A stretch of 64,000 nucleotides of DNA. It comes from Sediminicoccus sp. KRV36. Its GTDB lineage: Bacteria > Pseudomonadota > Alphaproteobacteria > Acetobacterales > Acetobacteraceae. The stretch's first letter is position 1. The number at the start of each line of letters is the position of its first letter. Below the pieces are notes generated by a model. The model was not told where the DNA came from and ran no database searches. It was given only the letters and a program-made list of their open reading frames with translations. Positions 53,742 to 62,306 of the stretch are shown one piece after another. The stretch covers positions 868,001 to 932,000 of the forward strand of contig NZ_CP085081.1 of the NCBI RefSeq assembly GCF_023243115.1. Reading direction: 5' to 3'. A program made the position numbers and the translations under genes.

Positions 53742-54422
53742 ATGATCAACAAGATCGTCAACACGCTGGCCGAGGCGCTGTCCGGCGTGAAGGATGGCAG
53801 CACCGTCCTGATCGGCGGCTTCGGCAGCGTGGGCCAGCCCGATGCGCTGATCGAGGCGCTGATCGAGCAGGGCGCAAAAGACCTCACCTGCGTGGCGAAC
53901 AATGCCGGCACGGGGCGCGTGGGCCTGGCCAAGCTGATGGAACTCGGCCGCGTGCGGAAGATCATCTGTTCCTTCCCGCGCAGCGCCGGCAGCGTGGTCT
54001 TCGAGGAGCTGTACCGCGACGGCAAGATCGAGCTGGAGATCGTGCCCCAGGGCACCATGGCCGAGCGCATGCGCGCCGCCGGTGCCGGCATTCCCGCCTT
54101 CTTCACCGCCACCTCGCACGGCACGCTGCTGGCCAAGGGCAAGGAGGAGCGCGAATTCGACGGCCGCAAATATGTGATGGAGCGCGCGCTGCACGCCGAT
54201 GTCGCGCTGATCGAGGCGTGGGAGGCGGATCGCTGGGGCAACCTCACCTACAATCTCTCCGGCCGGAACTTCAATCCGGTGATGGCGATGGCGGCGGAGC
54301 TTACCATCGCGCAGGTGCAGCACATCGTGGAGCTGGGCGCCATTGATCCGGAGAAGGTCGCGACACCCGGGATTTTCGTGAACCGCGTGGTCCGTGTGGA
54401 CCGGGGCGAAGGCTGGGTTTAG
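53742..54422 (+). CDS. 3-oxoacid/3-oxoadipate CoA-transferase subunit A
   Basis: 226 residues from ATG 53742 (GCAGG ribosome site). Signature: VLIGGFGSVGQPDALIEALIEQGAKDLTCVANNAGTG. It carries the CoA-binding half of a two-subunit class I CoA-transferase; the partner follows 24 bases downstream. The pair moves CoA from succinyl-CoA or another donor onto a 3-oxo acid or dicarboxylate. The exact acceptor is not visible. Confidence 0.87.
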   Translation: MINKIVNTLAEALSGVKDGSTVLIGGFGSVGQPDALIEALIEQGAKDLTCVANNAGTGRVGLAKLMELGRVRKIICSFPRSAGSVVFEELYRDGKIELEIVPQGTMAERMRAAGAGIPAFFTATSHGTLLAKGKEEREFDGRKYVMERALHADVALIEAWEADRWGNLTYNLSGRNFNPVMAMAAELTIAQVQHIVELGAIDPEKVATPGIFVNRVVRVDRGEGWV

Positions 54423-54446
54423 GCTCAGGGCAAGAGGAGAAACGTC

Positions 54447-55091
54447 ATGGCAAGCTTCAGCCGCACCGACATGGCCGCCAAGGCCGCCGCCGACATCCCC
54501 GAGGGCTGGGTGGTGAACCTGGGCATCGGCATGCCCACGCTCATCGCCGACCAGGTGCCGCTGACGCGGGAGGTGATCTTCCAATCCGAAAACGGCGTGC
54601 TCGGCATGGGGCCAGCGCCCGAAAAGGGCCAGGAAAACCCCTGGCTGATCAACGCCGGCAAGCAGATGGTGACGCTGCGTCCGGGTGGCAGCATCTGCCA
54701 CCATGCCGACAGCTTCGCCATGATCCGCGGTGGCCATATCGACCTGTGTGTGCTGGGCGGCTTCGAAGTGGCCGAGAATGGCGACCTCGCCAATTGGGCC
54801 ACCTCCGAGAATGACACGGCGCCGGCCGTGGGTGGGGCGATGGACCTCGGCGCCGGCGCCAAGCGCCTCTGGGTGGTGATGGACCACACCACCAAGGATG
54901 GCCGCCCCAAGATCGTCGAGCGCTGCGGCTATCCGCTGACCTCGCTGGGTTCGGTCAGCCGCGTCTATACCAGCCTTGCCGTGCTGGATGTGGTGCAGGG
55001 GCTCGGCTTTGTCGTGCGCGACATCGTGCCGGGGATGAGCCTGGAGGAACTCCAGTCCAAGAGTGGCGCCAAGCTGCACACAAGATCATGA
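54447..55091 (+). CDS. 3-oxoacid/3-oxoadipate CoA-transferase subunit B
   Basis: 214 residues. The catalytic Glu that forms the acyl-CoA thioester is E48 in SENGVLGMG. The family features NLGIGMPTLIADQ and GGHIDLCVLGGFEVAENGDLANW are present. Its last codons overlap the start of the acyl-CoA dehydrogenase gene by four bases, so CoA activation is coupled to dehydrogenation. Confidence 0.88.
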   Translation: MASFSRTDMAAKAAADIPEGWVVNLGIGMPTLIADQVPLTREVIFQSENGVLGMGPAPEKGQENPWLINAGKQMVTLRPGGSICHHADSFAMIRGGHIDLCVLGGFEVAENGDLANWATSENDTAPAVGGAMDLGAGAKRLWVVMDHTTKDGRPKIVERCGYPLTSLGSVSRVYTSLAVLDVVQGLGFVVRDIVPGMSLEELQSKSGAKLHTRS

Positions 55092-56164
55092 GCGGCGTTT
55101 CCCCCTTCACGGAGGATCGCGCCGAAAGCATCGGGATGATCCGCGATTCCGCGCGCGGATTGCTGGGTGCCGACATGGCGCGCGTGCGCAAGCTGCGCTT
55201 CACCGAGCCGGGCTTCGACACAACGCTGCTCCGCCAGATGGGCGAGGCGGGCTGGATCGGCCTCGCCATTCCCGAAGCGGCCGGCGGCACCGGCCTCGGC
55301 ATGGCCGAGATGGTGGCCCTGGCCGAGGAAATCGGCCGCGCCTGCGCGCCCGAGCCGCTGATCGGCTGCGCGCTCTCGGCGCATCTTCTGGCGGCCGCCG
55401 GCGAGACGGTTTTGCTCGCGCAACTCCTGGCGGGCGAGGCGGTGGTGCTGACCGCCTGGCAGGACCGCGCGAATACGCTGGGCCTCGCCGCCAGCACGGA
55501 TGGTGCCCGCAGCTTCGTGCCGGGTGCGGCCGGGGCCACGCATATCCTCTGGCCCGTCGGCGAAAATGGCCGCATCGCGCTGCATGTGCTGACGCGCGAC
55601 CAGATGGAGATCACCACCGAAGCGACGCAGGATGGCGGGCATCTCGGTACTGTTCGCCCGCTGCCCTACACCGGCCATGGCCCGGGGCGTCACATCGGCG
55701 ATGACATCGGCGCCGCCCTGACCGAGGGGCTGGACCGCGCGGCACTCGCCACCGCCGCCGCCCTGCTGGGCGGCATGGAGGCCGCCTTCGCCATGACGCT
55801 GGATTACCTCCGCACGCGGCAGCAATTCGGCAAGATCATCGGCAGCTTCCAGGCGCTGCAGCACAAGGCGGCCGATGCGAAGATGCAGATCGCGCTGACC
55901 CGTGCGGCCGTCGAGCAAGCCGCCGCCGCGCTGGACGAAGGCGCCCCCTCCCACGCCGTCAGCCGCGCCAAGGCGCGCGCGAGTGAGGCGGCGATGCTGG
56001 TGAGCCAGGCCTGCGTGCAGCTGCATGGCGGCATCGGCTACACCGATGACTACGATGTCGGCCTGCATATGCGCCGCGCCATGGTGCTGGTGCCCGCCTT
56101 TGGCGGGGCGGCCCTGCACCGCCGCCGCTTCATGGAACTCTCGCCGGAGCTCGAAGACGCATGA
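55088..56164 (+). CDS. Acyl-CoA dehydrogenase (small, possibly non-catalytic subunit type)
   Basis: 358 residues, shorter than usual. N- and C-terminal helical domains are recognisable, with RTRQQFGKIIGSFQALQHKAAD (FAD-binding) and QLHGGIGYTDDYDVGLHMRRA. The middle beta domain is reduced. At the helix position where many ACADs carry the catalytic base the sequence is LDRAALA, without Glu. Pairing with the larger ACAD downstream is suggested, as for two-subunit ACADs of dicarboxylate, steroid or aromatic pathways. It overlaps the next gene by four bases. Confidence 0.85.
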   Translation: MSGVSPFTEDRAESIGMIRDSARGLLGADMARVRKLRFTEPGFDTTLLRQMGEAGWIGLAIPEAAGGTGLGMAEMVALAEEIGRACAPEPLIGCALSAHLLAAAGETVLLAQLLAGEAVVLTAWQDRANTLGLAASTDGARSFVPGAAGATHILWPVGENGRIALHVLTRDQMEITTEATQDGGHLGTVRPLPYTGHGPGRHIGDDIGAALTEGLDRAALATAAALLGGMEAAFAMTLDYLRTRQQFGKIIGSFQALQHKAADAKMQIALTRAAVEQAAAALDEGAPSHAVSRAKARASEAAMLVSQACVQLHGGIGYTDDYDVGLHMRRAMVLVPAFGGAALHRRRFMELSPELEDA

Positions 56165-56943
56165 ACGACATGCCAGATACCCGCATGGAGATCCTGGAGG
56201 AGCGCCACGGCGCCGTCCTGGTCCTCACCATTGACTACCCCGCGCGGCGCAACGCGCTCGCCGTGCCGCTGCGCGAGAAGATGGAGCACGCCCTCGAACG
56301 CGCCAGCGTGGATGGCGTCACGCGCGCCATCGTGCTGACCGGCGGCGGCGGCGTCTTTTCCGCCGGCGGCGACATCTCGGGCATGAATGTCGAGACCGCC
56401 TTTGACGGGCGTGACCGCATGCGCCGCACCCATCGCCTGGTGCGCCTCATGGCGCGCGGCAACATCCCCATCGTCGCCGCCGTCGAGGGCTGGGCCGTGG
56501 GGGCGGGCCTCTCCATGGCGCTGCTCTGCGACACCATCGTCGCCGCCGATGATGCGCGCTTCATGGCCGGCTTCCACAAGATCGGCCTGATGAGCGACAT
56601 GGGCATGCCCGCGACCCTGCCCGCCCGCATCGGCGTGGGCCGCGCGCGCGACATGCTGCTGCACCACACGCAATATCTGGGCACCGAGGCGCTGAAGATC
56701 GGCCTGGTGGACTATGTCGTGCCCAAGGGCGAGGCGCTGAAGGTGGCCCTCGAAAAGGCGCAGCATCTGGCCCATGAAGCCCCGCTGCCCATGGCCTACA
56801 CCAAGCAATGGTTCGCCGATGACCTGGAACGCGCCCTGGCCCGCGAAGCCGATTTCCAGGCGGCCCTCTTCGTGACGGAAGACCACAAGGAAGGCCGCGC
56901 CGCCTTCCTCGGCAAGCGCAAGCCAGTCTTCCAGGGGCGGTGA
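56161..56943 (+). CDS. Enoyl-CoA hydratase/isomerase (PaaG-like active site)
   Basis: 260 residues. The oxyanion-hole parts are GGGVFSAGGDISG and AAVEGWAVGAGLSMALLCD. Both catalytic Glu residues of standard hydratases are missing, but FHKIGLMSDMGMP places D146 where PaaG-type isomerases carry their catalytic Asp. A double-bond isomerase is therefore more likely than a hydratase. It overlaps the preceding ACAD by four bases, and the large palindrome follows. Confidence 0.85.
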   Translation: MNDMPDTRMEILEERHGAVLVLTIDYPARRNALAVPLREKMEHALERASVDGVTRAIVLTGGGGVFSAGGDISGMNVETAFDGRDRMRRTHRLVRLMARGNIPIVAAVEGWAVGAGLSMALLCDTIVAADDARFMAGFHKIGLMSDMGMPATLPARIGVGRARDMLLHHTQYLGTEALKIGLVDYVVPKGEALKVALEKAQHLAHEAPLPMAYTKQWFADDLERALAREADFQAALFVTEDHKEGRAAFLGKRKPVFQGR

Positions 56944-57198
56944 GATGCGCGATGGTGGTCCTCAGGAGGGCGCTGCCCTCCCGAACCCTCCTGCCGGGGA
57001 CTTTGTGTCCCCGGACCCCTTGAGACTTTTGTTCGATTTCAGGGGAAGGGCATCGAGCATGCTCGATGCCCTTCCCCTGAAACCGAACCATGTGCCTGGG
57101 TCCAGGGGCCAAGGCCCCTGGCGGATGGGGTTCGGGGAAGGCAGAGCCTTCCCCGAGAGCCACCGCCCCGCATCCCAACCATCCCATGGAGGTCCAGC
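56944..57198. repeat. Nested inverted-repeat element with a perfect 46-base palindrome
   Basis: 255 bases without a gene. The centre, 57037-57082, is a perfect 46-base palindrome (arms begin TTTCAGGGGAAGGGCATCGA). It is flanked by two divergent copies, in opposite orientation, of a roughly 55-base unit made of two hairpins: left, GGAGGGC/GCCCTCC near 56970 and CGGGGAC/GTCCCCG near 57000; right, 57102-57121 (CCAGGGGCC, AA, GGCCCCTGG) and 57132-57156 (TCGGGGAAGGC, AGA, GCCTTCCCCGA). The left unit's reverse complement and the right unit share the same order of blocks. Confidence 0.85.
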
Positions 57199-58368
57199 AT
57201 GAACGCCATCACCGGCCGTGAGCCCGAGGATTTGAATGCGCTGCCGGACGAGATGTTCCGCGCGCATATCCGGTCCTGGATCGAGGCCAATTATCCGGCC
57301 GAGATCCGCAACCCCGAGAAGCGCCTCCACTGGGAGGAGAACAAGGTCTGGTACTTCAAGCTGGCCGAGAAGGGTTGGCTCTGCCCCGGCTGGCCGCGCG
57401 AATATGGCGGCCTCGGTCTGGCGCCGGCGAAGCAGATCATCTTTACGGAGGAGCTGGAGCGCCATGGCTGCGCCCGGTGCAATGACCACGGCATCATCAT
57501 GCTGGGGCCGCTGGTGATCCGCTACGGCACCGAGGCGCAGAAGCAGCATTTCCTGCCGAAGATCCTGAGTGGCGAGCACATCTGGTGCCAGGGCTATTCC
57601 GAGCCCAATTCCGGCTCGGACCTGGCCAGCCTGCGCACCGAGGCGGTGGATGCGGGCGACCATTACGTGGTGAATGGCCAGAAGACCTGGACCACGCTGG
57701 CCTCCGACGCGAACTGGATCTTCCTGCTGGTCCGCACCGACAAGGCGGCGAAGAAGCAGGAGGGCATTTCCTTCCTGCTGGTGGACATGAACACGCCCGG
57801 CATCACCGTGCGCCCCATCATCAACCTCGAAATGCATGACGAGTTCTGCGAGGTGTTCTTCGATGATGTGAAGGTGCCGAAGGCGAACCTGGTCGGACAG
57901 CTCAACAAGGGCTGGGACATGGCCAAGGCGCTGCTGAGCTTCGAGCGCATCTATCTCGGCTCCCCGCGCCAGTCCGCCTATGCGCTGACGCGGCTGCGCC
58001 AGCTGGCCGAGCGGATGGGTGTGGCGGAGGAGCCGCTTTTCGCCGAGCGCTATGCCCGCCATCGCTGTGACCTGGAGGATCTGAAGGCGCTTTATGGCCG
58101 CTATGTCGAAGTGCTGAAGCAGGGCCGCCCGTTGGGGGCCGATGTCAGCCAGCTGAAGGTCATCCAGTCCGAGCTCTTCCAGCGCATCACCGAGACCATG
58201 CTGGAAGTGGCGGGCGAGAACGCCGGCCTCTTTGGCCCGATGGAGGGCAACCGCAACCTCAACCCCGGCGCGCTCTACATCCAGGCGCGGCCGACCAGCA
58301 TCTATGGCGGCACCAACGAGATCCAGCGCAACATCATCGCCAAGAACGTGCTTGAGCTTCCCGGGTGA
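57199..58368 (+). CDS. Acyl-CoA dehydrogenase (large, catalytic type)
   Basis: 389 residues. Features are CPGWPREYGGLGL, WCQGYSEPNSGSDLASL and the C-terminal YGGTNEIQRNIIA. The position of the classical base (E in YEGT) is G370, so the base is more likely E249 in LLSFERIYLG, as in isovaleryl-CoA-type enzymes. It resembles the large subunit of pimeloyl-CoA- or steroid-type ACADs. Its 3' end overlaps the next gene by four bases. It is separated from the rest of the operon by the palindrome. Confidence 0.88.
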   Translation: MNAITGREPEDLNALPDEMFRAHIRSWIEANYPAEIRNPEKRLHWEENKVWYFKLAEKGWLCPGWPREYGGLGLAPAKQIIFTEELERHGCARCNDHGIIMLGPLVIRYGTEAQKQHFLPKILSGEHIWCQGYSEPNSGSDLASLRTEAVDAGDHYVVNGQKTWTTLASDANWIFLLVRTDKAAKKQEGISFLLVDMNTPGITVRPIINLEMHDEFCEVFFDDVKVPKANLVGQLNKGWDMAKALLSFERIYLGSPRQSAYALTRLRQLAERMGVAEEPLFAERYARHRCDLEDLKALYGRYVEVLKQGRPLGADVSQLKVIQSELFQRITETMLEVAGENAGLFGPMEGNRNLNPGALYIQARPTSIYGGTNEIQRNIIAKNVLELPG

Positions 58369-58988
58369 AGCGCACCTGGTATTTCGACCTCATCTCGCCC
58401 TTCGCCTATCTCGCGCTGCCGCGTGTCTTGGCGCTCGGTGAAGTGATGGGGGGCGAGGTGGAGCTGCGCCCCATCGTCTTCGGCGCCGTGCTCAGCCATT
58501 GGGGCCAGCTCGGCCCGGCCGAGATCGCGCCCAAGCGCGTGCAGACCTATCGCCAGACGCAATTCCAGGCCGAGCAGGCGGGCATCCCGTTCCGCTTCCC
58601 GCCGCGCCATCCCTTCCGCTCGCTGGAGGCGCTGCGGCTGCTGACGGCCCTGCGGGGTGATCCGGCCGCCGTCCAGGCCGCCTTCGCCTTCATCTGGGGC
58701 GAGGGGCGGGACCCGCATGAGGAAGCGGCCGCCCTGCGCGAGCGCCTGCCGCCCGTGACCGAGGAGGCGCTGCTCGCCGCCAAGGAGGAGCTGCGCGCGG
58801 CAACGAATGCGGCCATCGCGGCGGGGGTTTTCGGCGTGCCCACCCTGGCCATCGGCGCGGAGCTGTTCTGGGGTGCTGACGCCATGCCCATGGCCGAGGC
58901 GTTCCTGGCCGATCCTGCCCTGTTTCAGCGCGGCGAAATGGCCCGGCTCGGCGATTTGCCCCTGGGGATCGAGCGGCGGCGCGGTTGA
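58365..58988 (+). CDS. 2-Hydroxychromene-2-carboxylate isomerase/DsbA-like protein
   Basis: 207 residues from GTG 58365. A thioredoxin-fold protein of the HCCA-isomerase/kappa-GST group: WYFDLISPFAYLAL has the conserved Ser (SPFAY) that replaces CxxC, then the helical insert, and GVFGVPTLAIGAELFWGAD with cis-Pro. HCCA isomerases act in aromatic-ring degradation with glutathione; the substrate here is unknown. It overlaps the ACAD stop. Confidence 0.82.
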   Translation: MKRTWYFDLISPFAYLALPRVLALGEVMGGEVELRPIVFGAVLSHWGQLGPAEIAPKRVQTYRQTQFQAEQAGIPFRFPPRHPFRSLEALRLLTALRGDPAAVQAAFAFIWGEGRDPHEEAAALRERLPPVTEEALLAAKEELRAATNAAIAAGVFGVPTLAIGAELFWGADAMPMAEAFLADPALFQRGEMARLGDLPLGIERRRG

Positions 58989-59039
58989 CCTGACCCGGCC
59001 TCTGGCCGAAGAATCATTGCGCAATTGAAGGAGCGCGCG

Positions 59040-60443
59040 ATGACCGACCTCTGGCGACTGGACGCGACCGACATCGCGCGGCTGGTGCACACGAAGCAGG
59101 TCTCGGCGCGCGAGGTGGCGCTCTCGGCCCTCGGCCGGCTGGATGCGGTGAACCCCAGGCTCAACGCGGTGATCCAGTTCATGCCGGAACAGGCGCTGGC
59201 CGCCGCCGATGCGGTGGATGCCGGGATCGCCCGCGGCGAGGCGCCCGGCCTGCTGGCCGGGGTGCCGGTCACCATCAAGGTCAATACGGACCAGGCCGGC
59301 TTCGCCACCACCAATGGCCTGAAGATCCAGGCCGGGGCCGTGGCGCGCGAGGACAACCCGCTGGTCTCGAACTTCCGCAAGGCGGGAGCCGTCATCATCG
59401 GGCGGACCAATACGCCGGCGTTTTCGGTGCGCTGGTTCACCTCCAACGACATCCACGGCCCGACCTTCAACCCGCGCGACAAGGGGCTGACGCCGGGGGG
59501 CTCATCCGGTGGCGCGGCCTCGGCCACGGCGGCGGGCATCGGCGCGATCGGGCATGGGACGGATATCGGCGGCTCGGTCCGCTACCCGGCCTATGCCTGC
59601 GGCATTCACGGGCTGCGGCCCACGCTGGGGCGCATCCCGGCCTGGAATCCGGGCCTGCCGGAGCGGGATATCGGCCCGCAATTGATGGCGGTGAGCGGCC
59701 CCCTGGCGCGCAGCATCCGGGACCTCCGGCTGGGCCTGGCCGCGATGAGCGCGCCCGATCCGCGCGACCCCTGGTGGGTGCCGGCACCGCTGGAGGGGCC
59801 GGCCATGCCCCGGCGCGCGGCACTCTGCGTCGCGCCGGATGGCATGAAGGTGGCGCCGGTGATCGTCGCCGCGCTGCGGGACGCGGCCCAGCGGCTGCGC
59901 GCCGCAGGCTGGGAGGTCGAGGAACTGGGCAGCCTGCCGCCGCTGCGCGAGCCCGCGCGGCTGCAAGCCCAGCTCTGGCTCTCCATGCTGCCGCGCGGCG
60001 GCATGGCGGCGGTGGAGCAGGAAAACGAGCCGACCGCCCTGGCCGTCTATCGCCACATGCAGGCGCTGACGCCGCCGCCCGGCCTCGTGGAATTCCAGGA
60101 TGCGCTGACCTTGCGCGCCGGCTTCCTGCGCGCCTGGAACCTCTTTTTCGAGCGTTATCCGGTGGTGCTGATGCCGGTTTCCGGTGAATTGCCCTTCCCT
60201 GACCAGGCGGATCAGGGCGGTGACGCGGCGTTCGCGGGGATCATGGAAGCCCAGCTCACCCAGGTTGGCCTGCCGTTGCTGGGCCTGCCCGGGCTTTCCG
60301 TCGCGACCGGGCTGTCCGGCACGGCGCCGCTTGGCGTGCAGCTGGTGGGCGGACGCTACCGCGAGGACCTCCTGCTCGCGGCGGGTGAGGCGATTGCGGC
60401 GGCCGGCGCGCCGCCCGCCCCGATCGACCCGCAATGGGCCTGA
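59040..60443 (+). CDS. Amidase (amidase signature family)
   Basis: 467 residues from ATG 59040 (GAAGGAG seven bases upstream; an upstream TTG at 59025 is less likely). The Ser-cisSer-Lys triad is K80 in VTIKV, S155 in PGGSSGG and S179 in DIGGSVR. It hydrolyses an amide; GatA activity is unlikely as no gatB/C is nearby. It lies 51 bases after the HCCA-like gene, so it may supply substrates to the same pathway. The 3' end overlaps the next reading frame. Confidence 0.88.
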   Translation: MTDLWRLDATDIARLVHTKQVSAREVALSALGRLDAVNPRLNAVIQFMPEQALAAADAVDAGIARGEAPGLLAGVPVTIKVNTDQAGFATTNGLKIQAGAVAREDNPLVSNFRKAGAVIIGRTNTPAFSVRWFTSNDIHGPTFNPRDKGLTPGGSSGGAASATAAGIGAIGHGTDIGGSVRYPAYACGIHGLRPTLGRIPAWNPGLPERDIGPQLMAVSGPLARSIRDLRLGLAAMSAPDPRDPWWVPAPLEGPAMPRRAALCVAPDGMKVAPVIVAALRDAAQRLRAAGWEVEELGSLPPLREPARLQAQLWLSMLPRGGMAAVEQENEPTALAVYRHMQALTPPPGLVEFQDALTLRAGFLRAWNLFFERYPVVLMPVSGELPFPDQADQGGDAAFAGIMEAQLTQVGLPLLGLPGLSVATGLSGTAPLGVQLVGGRYREDLLLAAGEAIAAAGAPPAPIDPQWA

Positions 60444-60466
60444 TGGGGGGCCAGATGGGGGGCCTG

Positions 60467-60811
60467 ATGCGCGCATTCTGGTTGCTGCCGCTGCTCGCCG
60501 CCTGCGCCGGCGGCGGGGGGGGCAGCGTCGCGACACTGGGCTGTGGGGGCGATGTGCGCCTGCGCAATGTGGGCGGGATGACGGTGGAGCAGGCCTATTT
60601 CAGCCCGGCCGGCTCCAGCGGCTGGGGGCCGGACCTGCTGGCGCCGGGCACGCTGCCGCCGGGCGGCAGCCAGGTGGTGCGGGCCGCGCCGGGCCGCAAT
60701 GCCGTGCGGATCATCTTTGCCAATGGGCGGGCCGCCGAAATGCCCGCCATGGATGTCTGCGCGACGCCCAGCCTGAACATCGAGCCGACAGGGCTTCTCG
60801 CCAGCCGCTGA
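60467..60811 (+). CDS. Small lipoprotein
   Basis: 114 residues from ATG 60467, chosen because it yields a compact lipoprotein signal with LLAAC and the acylated Cys near residue 13; upstream ATG codons at 60434 and within a short repeat (ATGGGGGGC...) would add hydrophilic sequence. Gly-rich after the Cys, then a two-Cys domain with VATLGCGGDVRLRNVGG and DVCATPSLNIEP. No family recognised. Confidence 0.65.
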   Translation: MRAFWLLPLLAACAGGGGGSVATLGCGGDVRLRNVGGMTVEQAYFSPAGSSGWGPDLLAPGTLPPGGSQVVRAAPGRNAVRIIFANGRAAEMPAMDVCATPSLNIEPTGLLASR

Positions 60812-61268
60812 GGCGCGCGGGGTGCGGCTGGGCGCGGGGGCCTTGGGGCCCCTGGCCTGTCGCATGGAGCTTTCTGATTCCAAACGGAAAATCAACGGGC
60901 AGGACGCCAGCCTTGTGGCTGGCTGAACGGGAGGATGCGCGGTTCTCCGTATGCCCGCCATGCCGCCTCTTTGCCCCGCTGGCGTGCCGGCGGCCTGGCG
61001 CCGCGGATGGGCAGCCATCTCATTCGCCGCCTTGGAGCGTCTAAAAAATGCAATTTTCATCACGATTAAAAATTTTGCTTGGTCATTTCCCCAAGCTCGT
61101 GTAGGTATTTTGATGTTGAGAGATCGTATCGCTAATTTCAGCGATAATCATCTCAAAAAGAGAGAGTCCATGTTTCTCGCATACTCTTCCAGGAATGCAT
61201 CGGCGGGGAGGGGGCTTCGGGCCCCTCGGCCGCTGGCATGGCCAGGCTGAGCACGAGGAATTCCCCCC
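60812..61268. other. Intergenic region with an AT-rich promoter-like stretch
   Basis: About 450 bases without a supported gene. The 61020-61190 part is AT-rich against GC-rich flanks, with AAAAATTTTG and GATAATCATC-like runs, and could hold the promoter of the small secreted gene that follows. A GGGGCC/GGCCCC hairpin lies near 60838-60858. Confidence 0.35.
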
Positions 61269-61526
61269 ATGCGCAACGCCCTCCCCCTGCTGATCGCCGG
61301 CACATGCCTGGCCATTCTCCCCTTGCTCGGGCCCGCGGCTTCGGCCGTGCCGGGCGGGCTGGAGCGGGCACGCCCCTGCGTGGCCGCCAGTGCCGCGCCC
61401 ATCACCGCGACGCGCGATTGGCTCGGCAGCCTGCATGGCTGGCAGGATAGCGCCCTGGTCCTGGTCTGGCGCAGCAGCCTGGCCGCCGCCAAGGGGAAGC
61501 CGGCGCCGAGCGCCTGCGCCGGTTAG
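61269..61526 (+). CDS. Small secreted protein of unknown function
   Basis: 85 residues. A signal peptide covers about 1-26 (LPLLIAGTCLAILPLLGPAASA). The mature part is about 59 residues with one Trp-rich stretch (ATRDWLGSLHGWQDSALVLVWR) and two Cys. No family recognised. It stands alone. Confidence 0.55.
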   Translation: MRNALPLLIAGTCLAILPLLGPAASAVPGGLERARPCVAASAAPITATRDWLGSLHGWQDSALVLVWRSSLAAAKGKPAPSACAG

Positions 61527-61915
61527 CGCCGCATCCGTTCCAACGGGTTGGCTTGGACGGATAAAGCTGCCCGGACATCAATCGGCCAGGGGTTGTTCCA
61601 TGAGCCCTTGCGAGCGGAACAAGCTCTGGAAAACAACGGGGTGGAGGTTGTGCCGAAAGCCTCGGCGCACAAAGCAAGCGCGCGCAGCCGCAAGCCGCGC
61701 CCCTTTGCAGGGCGCCCAGGCGTCGCGTGAACGCAGAGGCCCGGGCGGCGTCGCCGTCTTCGGTTTCGCTGAAACCGCGCTGCCGGCTGGTGAGGCGGAA
61801 TGCCAGAAACACCGCCGGGCGAAGCCCGTGCCCTGCCGCCTGGTCCTGCCATGCGGGCCATCCGCGCCCCCCCCACATGGAGGCGGCAGCGCTTCGGCTC
61901 ACATGCGCGCGGGGT
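61527..61915. other. Intergenic region without a supported gene
   Basis: About 390 bases. Open frames here have no family features. Near 61528-61640 there is a TTCCAACGG-type motif set similar to those near 50.2 and 60.87 kb. Convergent genes end at each side. Confidence 0.4.
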
Positions 61916-62257
61916 TCAGGCCTTGCGCGCCAGTGTCGGGATTTCCTCGCGCAGGCGGAAGCGCAGCGCGGACCAGGTGGCGTCGAGCGCCACCTGCGTG
62001 ACCGGCAGCAGCCCGGCCTGGGTCAGCGGCTCCCAGCCATGTTCGCGGTCGAGGTCGGAGCGGACGGGGCCCGTCTTCTTCGGATAGGCGAACCACAAGC
62101 GGCCCCCCACACCATAAAGATCGAGTGCTCGCGCTGCGACACGGCCGAGGGCGGCGCGGTCCGGCGCGAAGGCCAGGATCAGCTCCGGCTCGGAGGCCGA
62201 GGTCGCTGGCAGGCCGTGCTTGAGGCCGGCGGGCGGCTCCAGCACAGCGCAGACCAT
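61916..62257 (-). CDS. DUF3052-like protein
   Basis: 113 residues from ATG 62257. Motifs LWFAYPKKTGPVRSDL, HGWEPL and PVTQVALDATWSALRFR resemble DUF3052-type small proteins. The in-frame sequence just upstream (RKLGFKPGM) looks like the family's usual start, but only CTG 62314 or ATT is available as an initiation codon before a stop. The real start may therefore be a non-ATG codon overlapping the upstream Bug receptor gene. Confidence 0.6.
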   Translation of the reverse strand: MVCAVLEPPAGLKHGLPATSASEPELILAFAPDRAALGRVAARALDLYGVGGRLWFAYPKKTGPVRSDLDREHGWEPLTQAGLLPVTQVALDATWSALRFRLREEIPTLARKA

Positions 62258-62306
62258 GCCGGGTTTGAAGCCGAGCTTGCGGGGAATGGTGGCTTGAATG
62301 GCAACG

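Noticed and set aside
59040..60443. Amidase as GatA of the tRNA amidotransferase
   Set aside because: No gatB or gatC is nearby and the context is catabolic.
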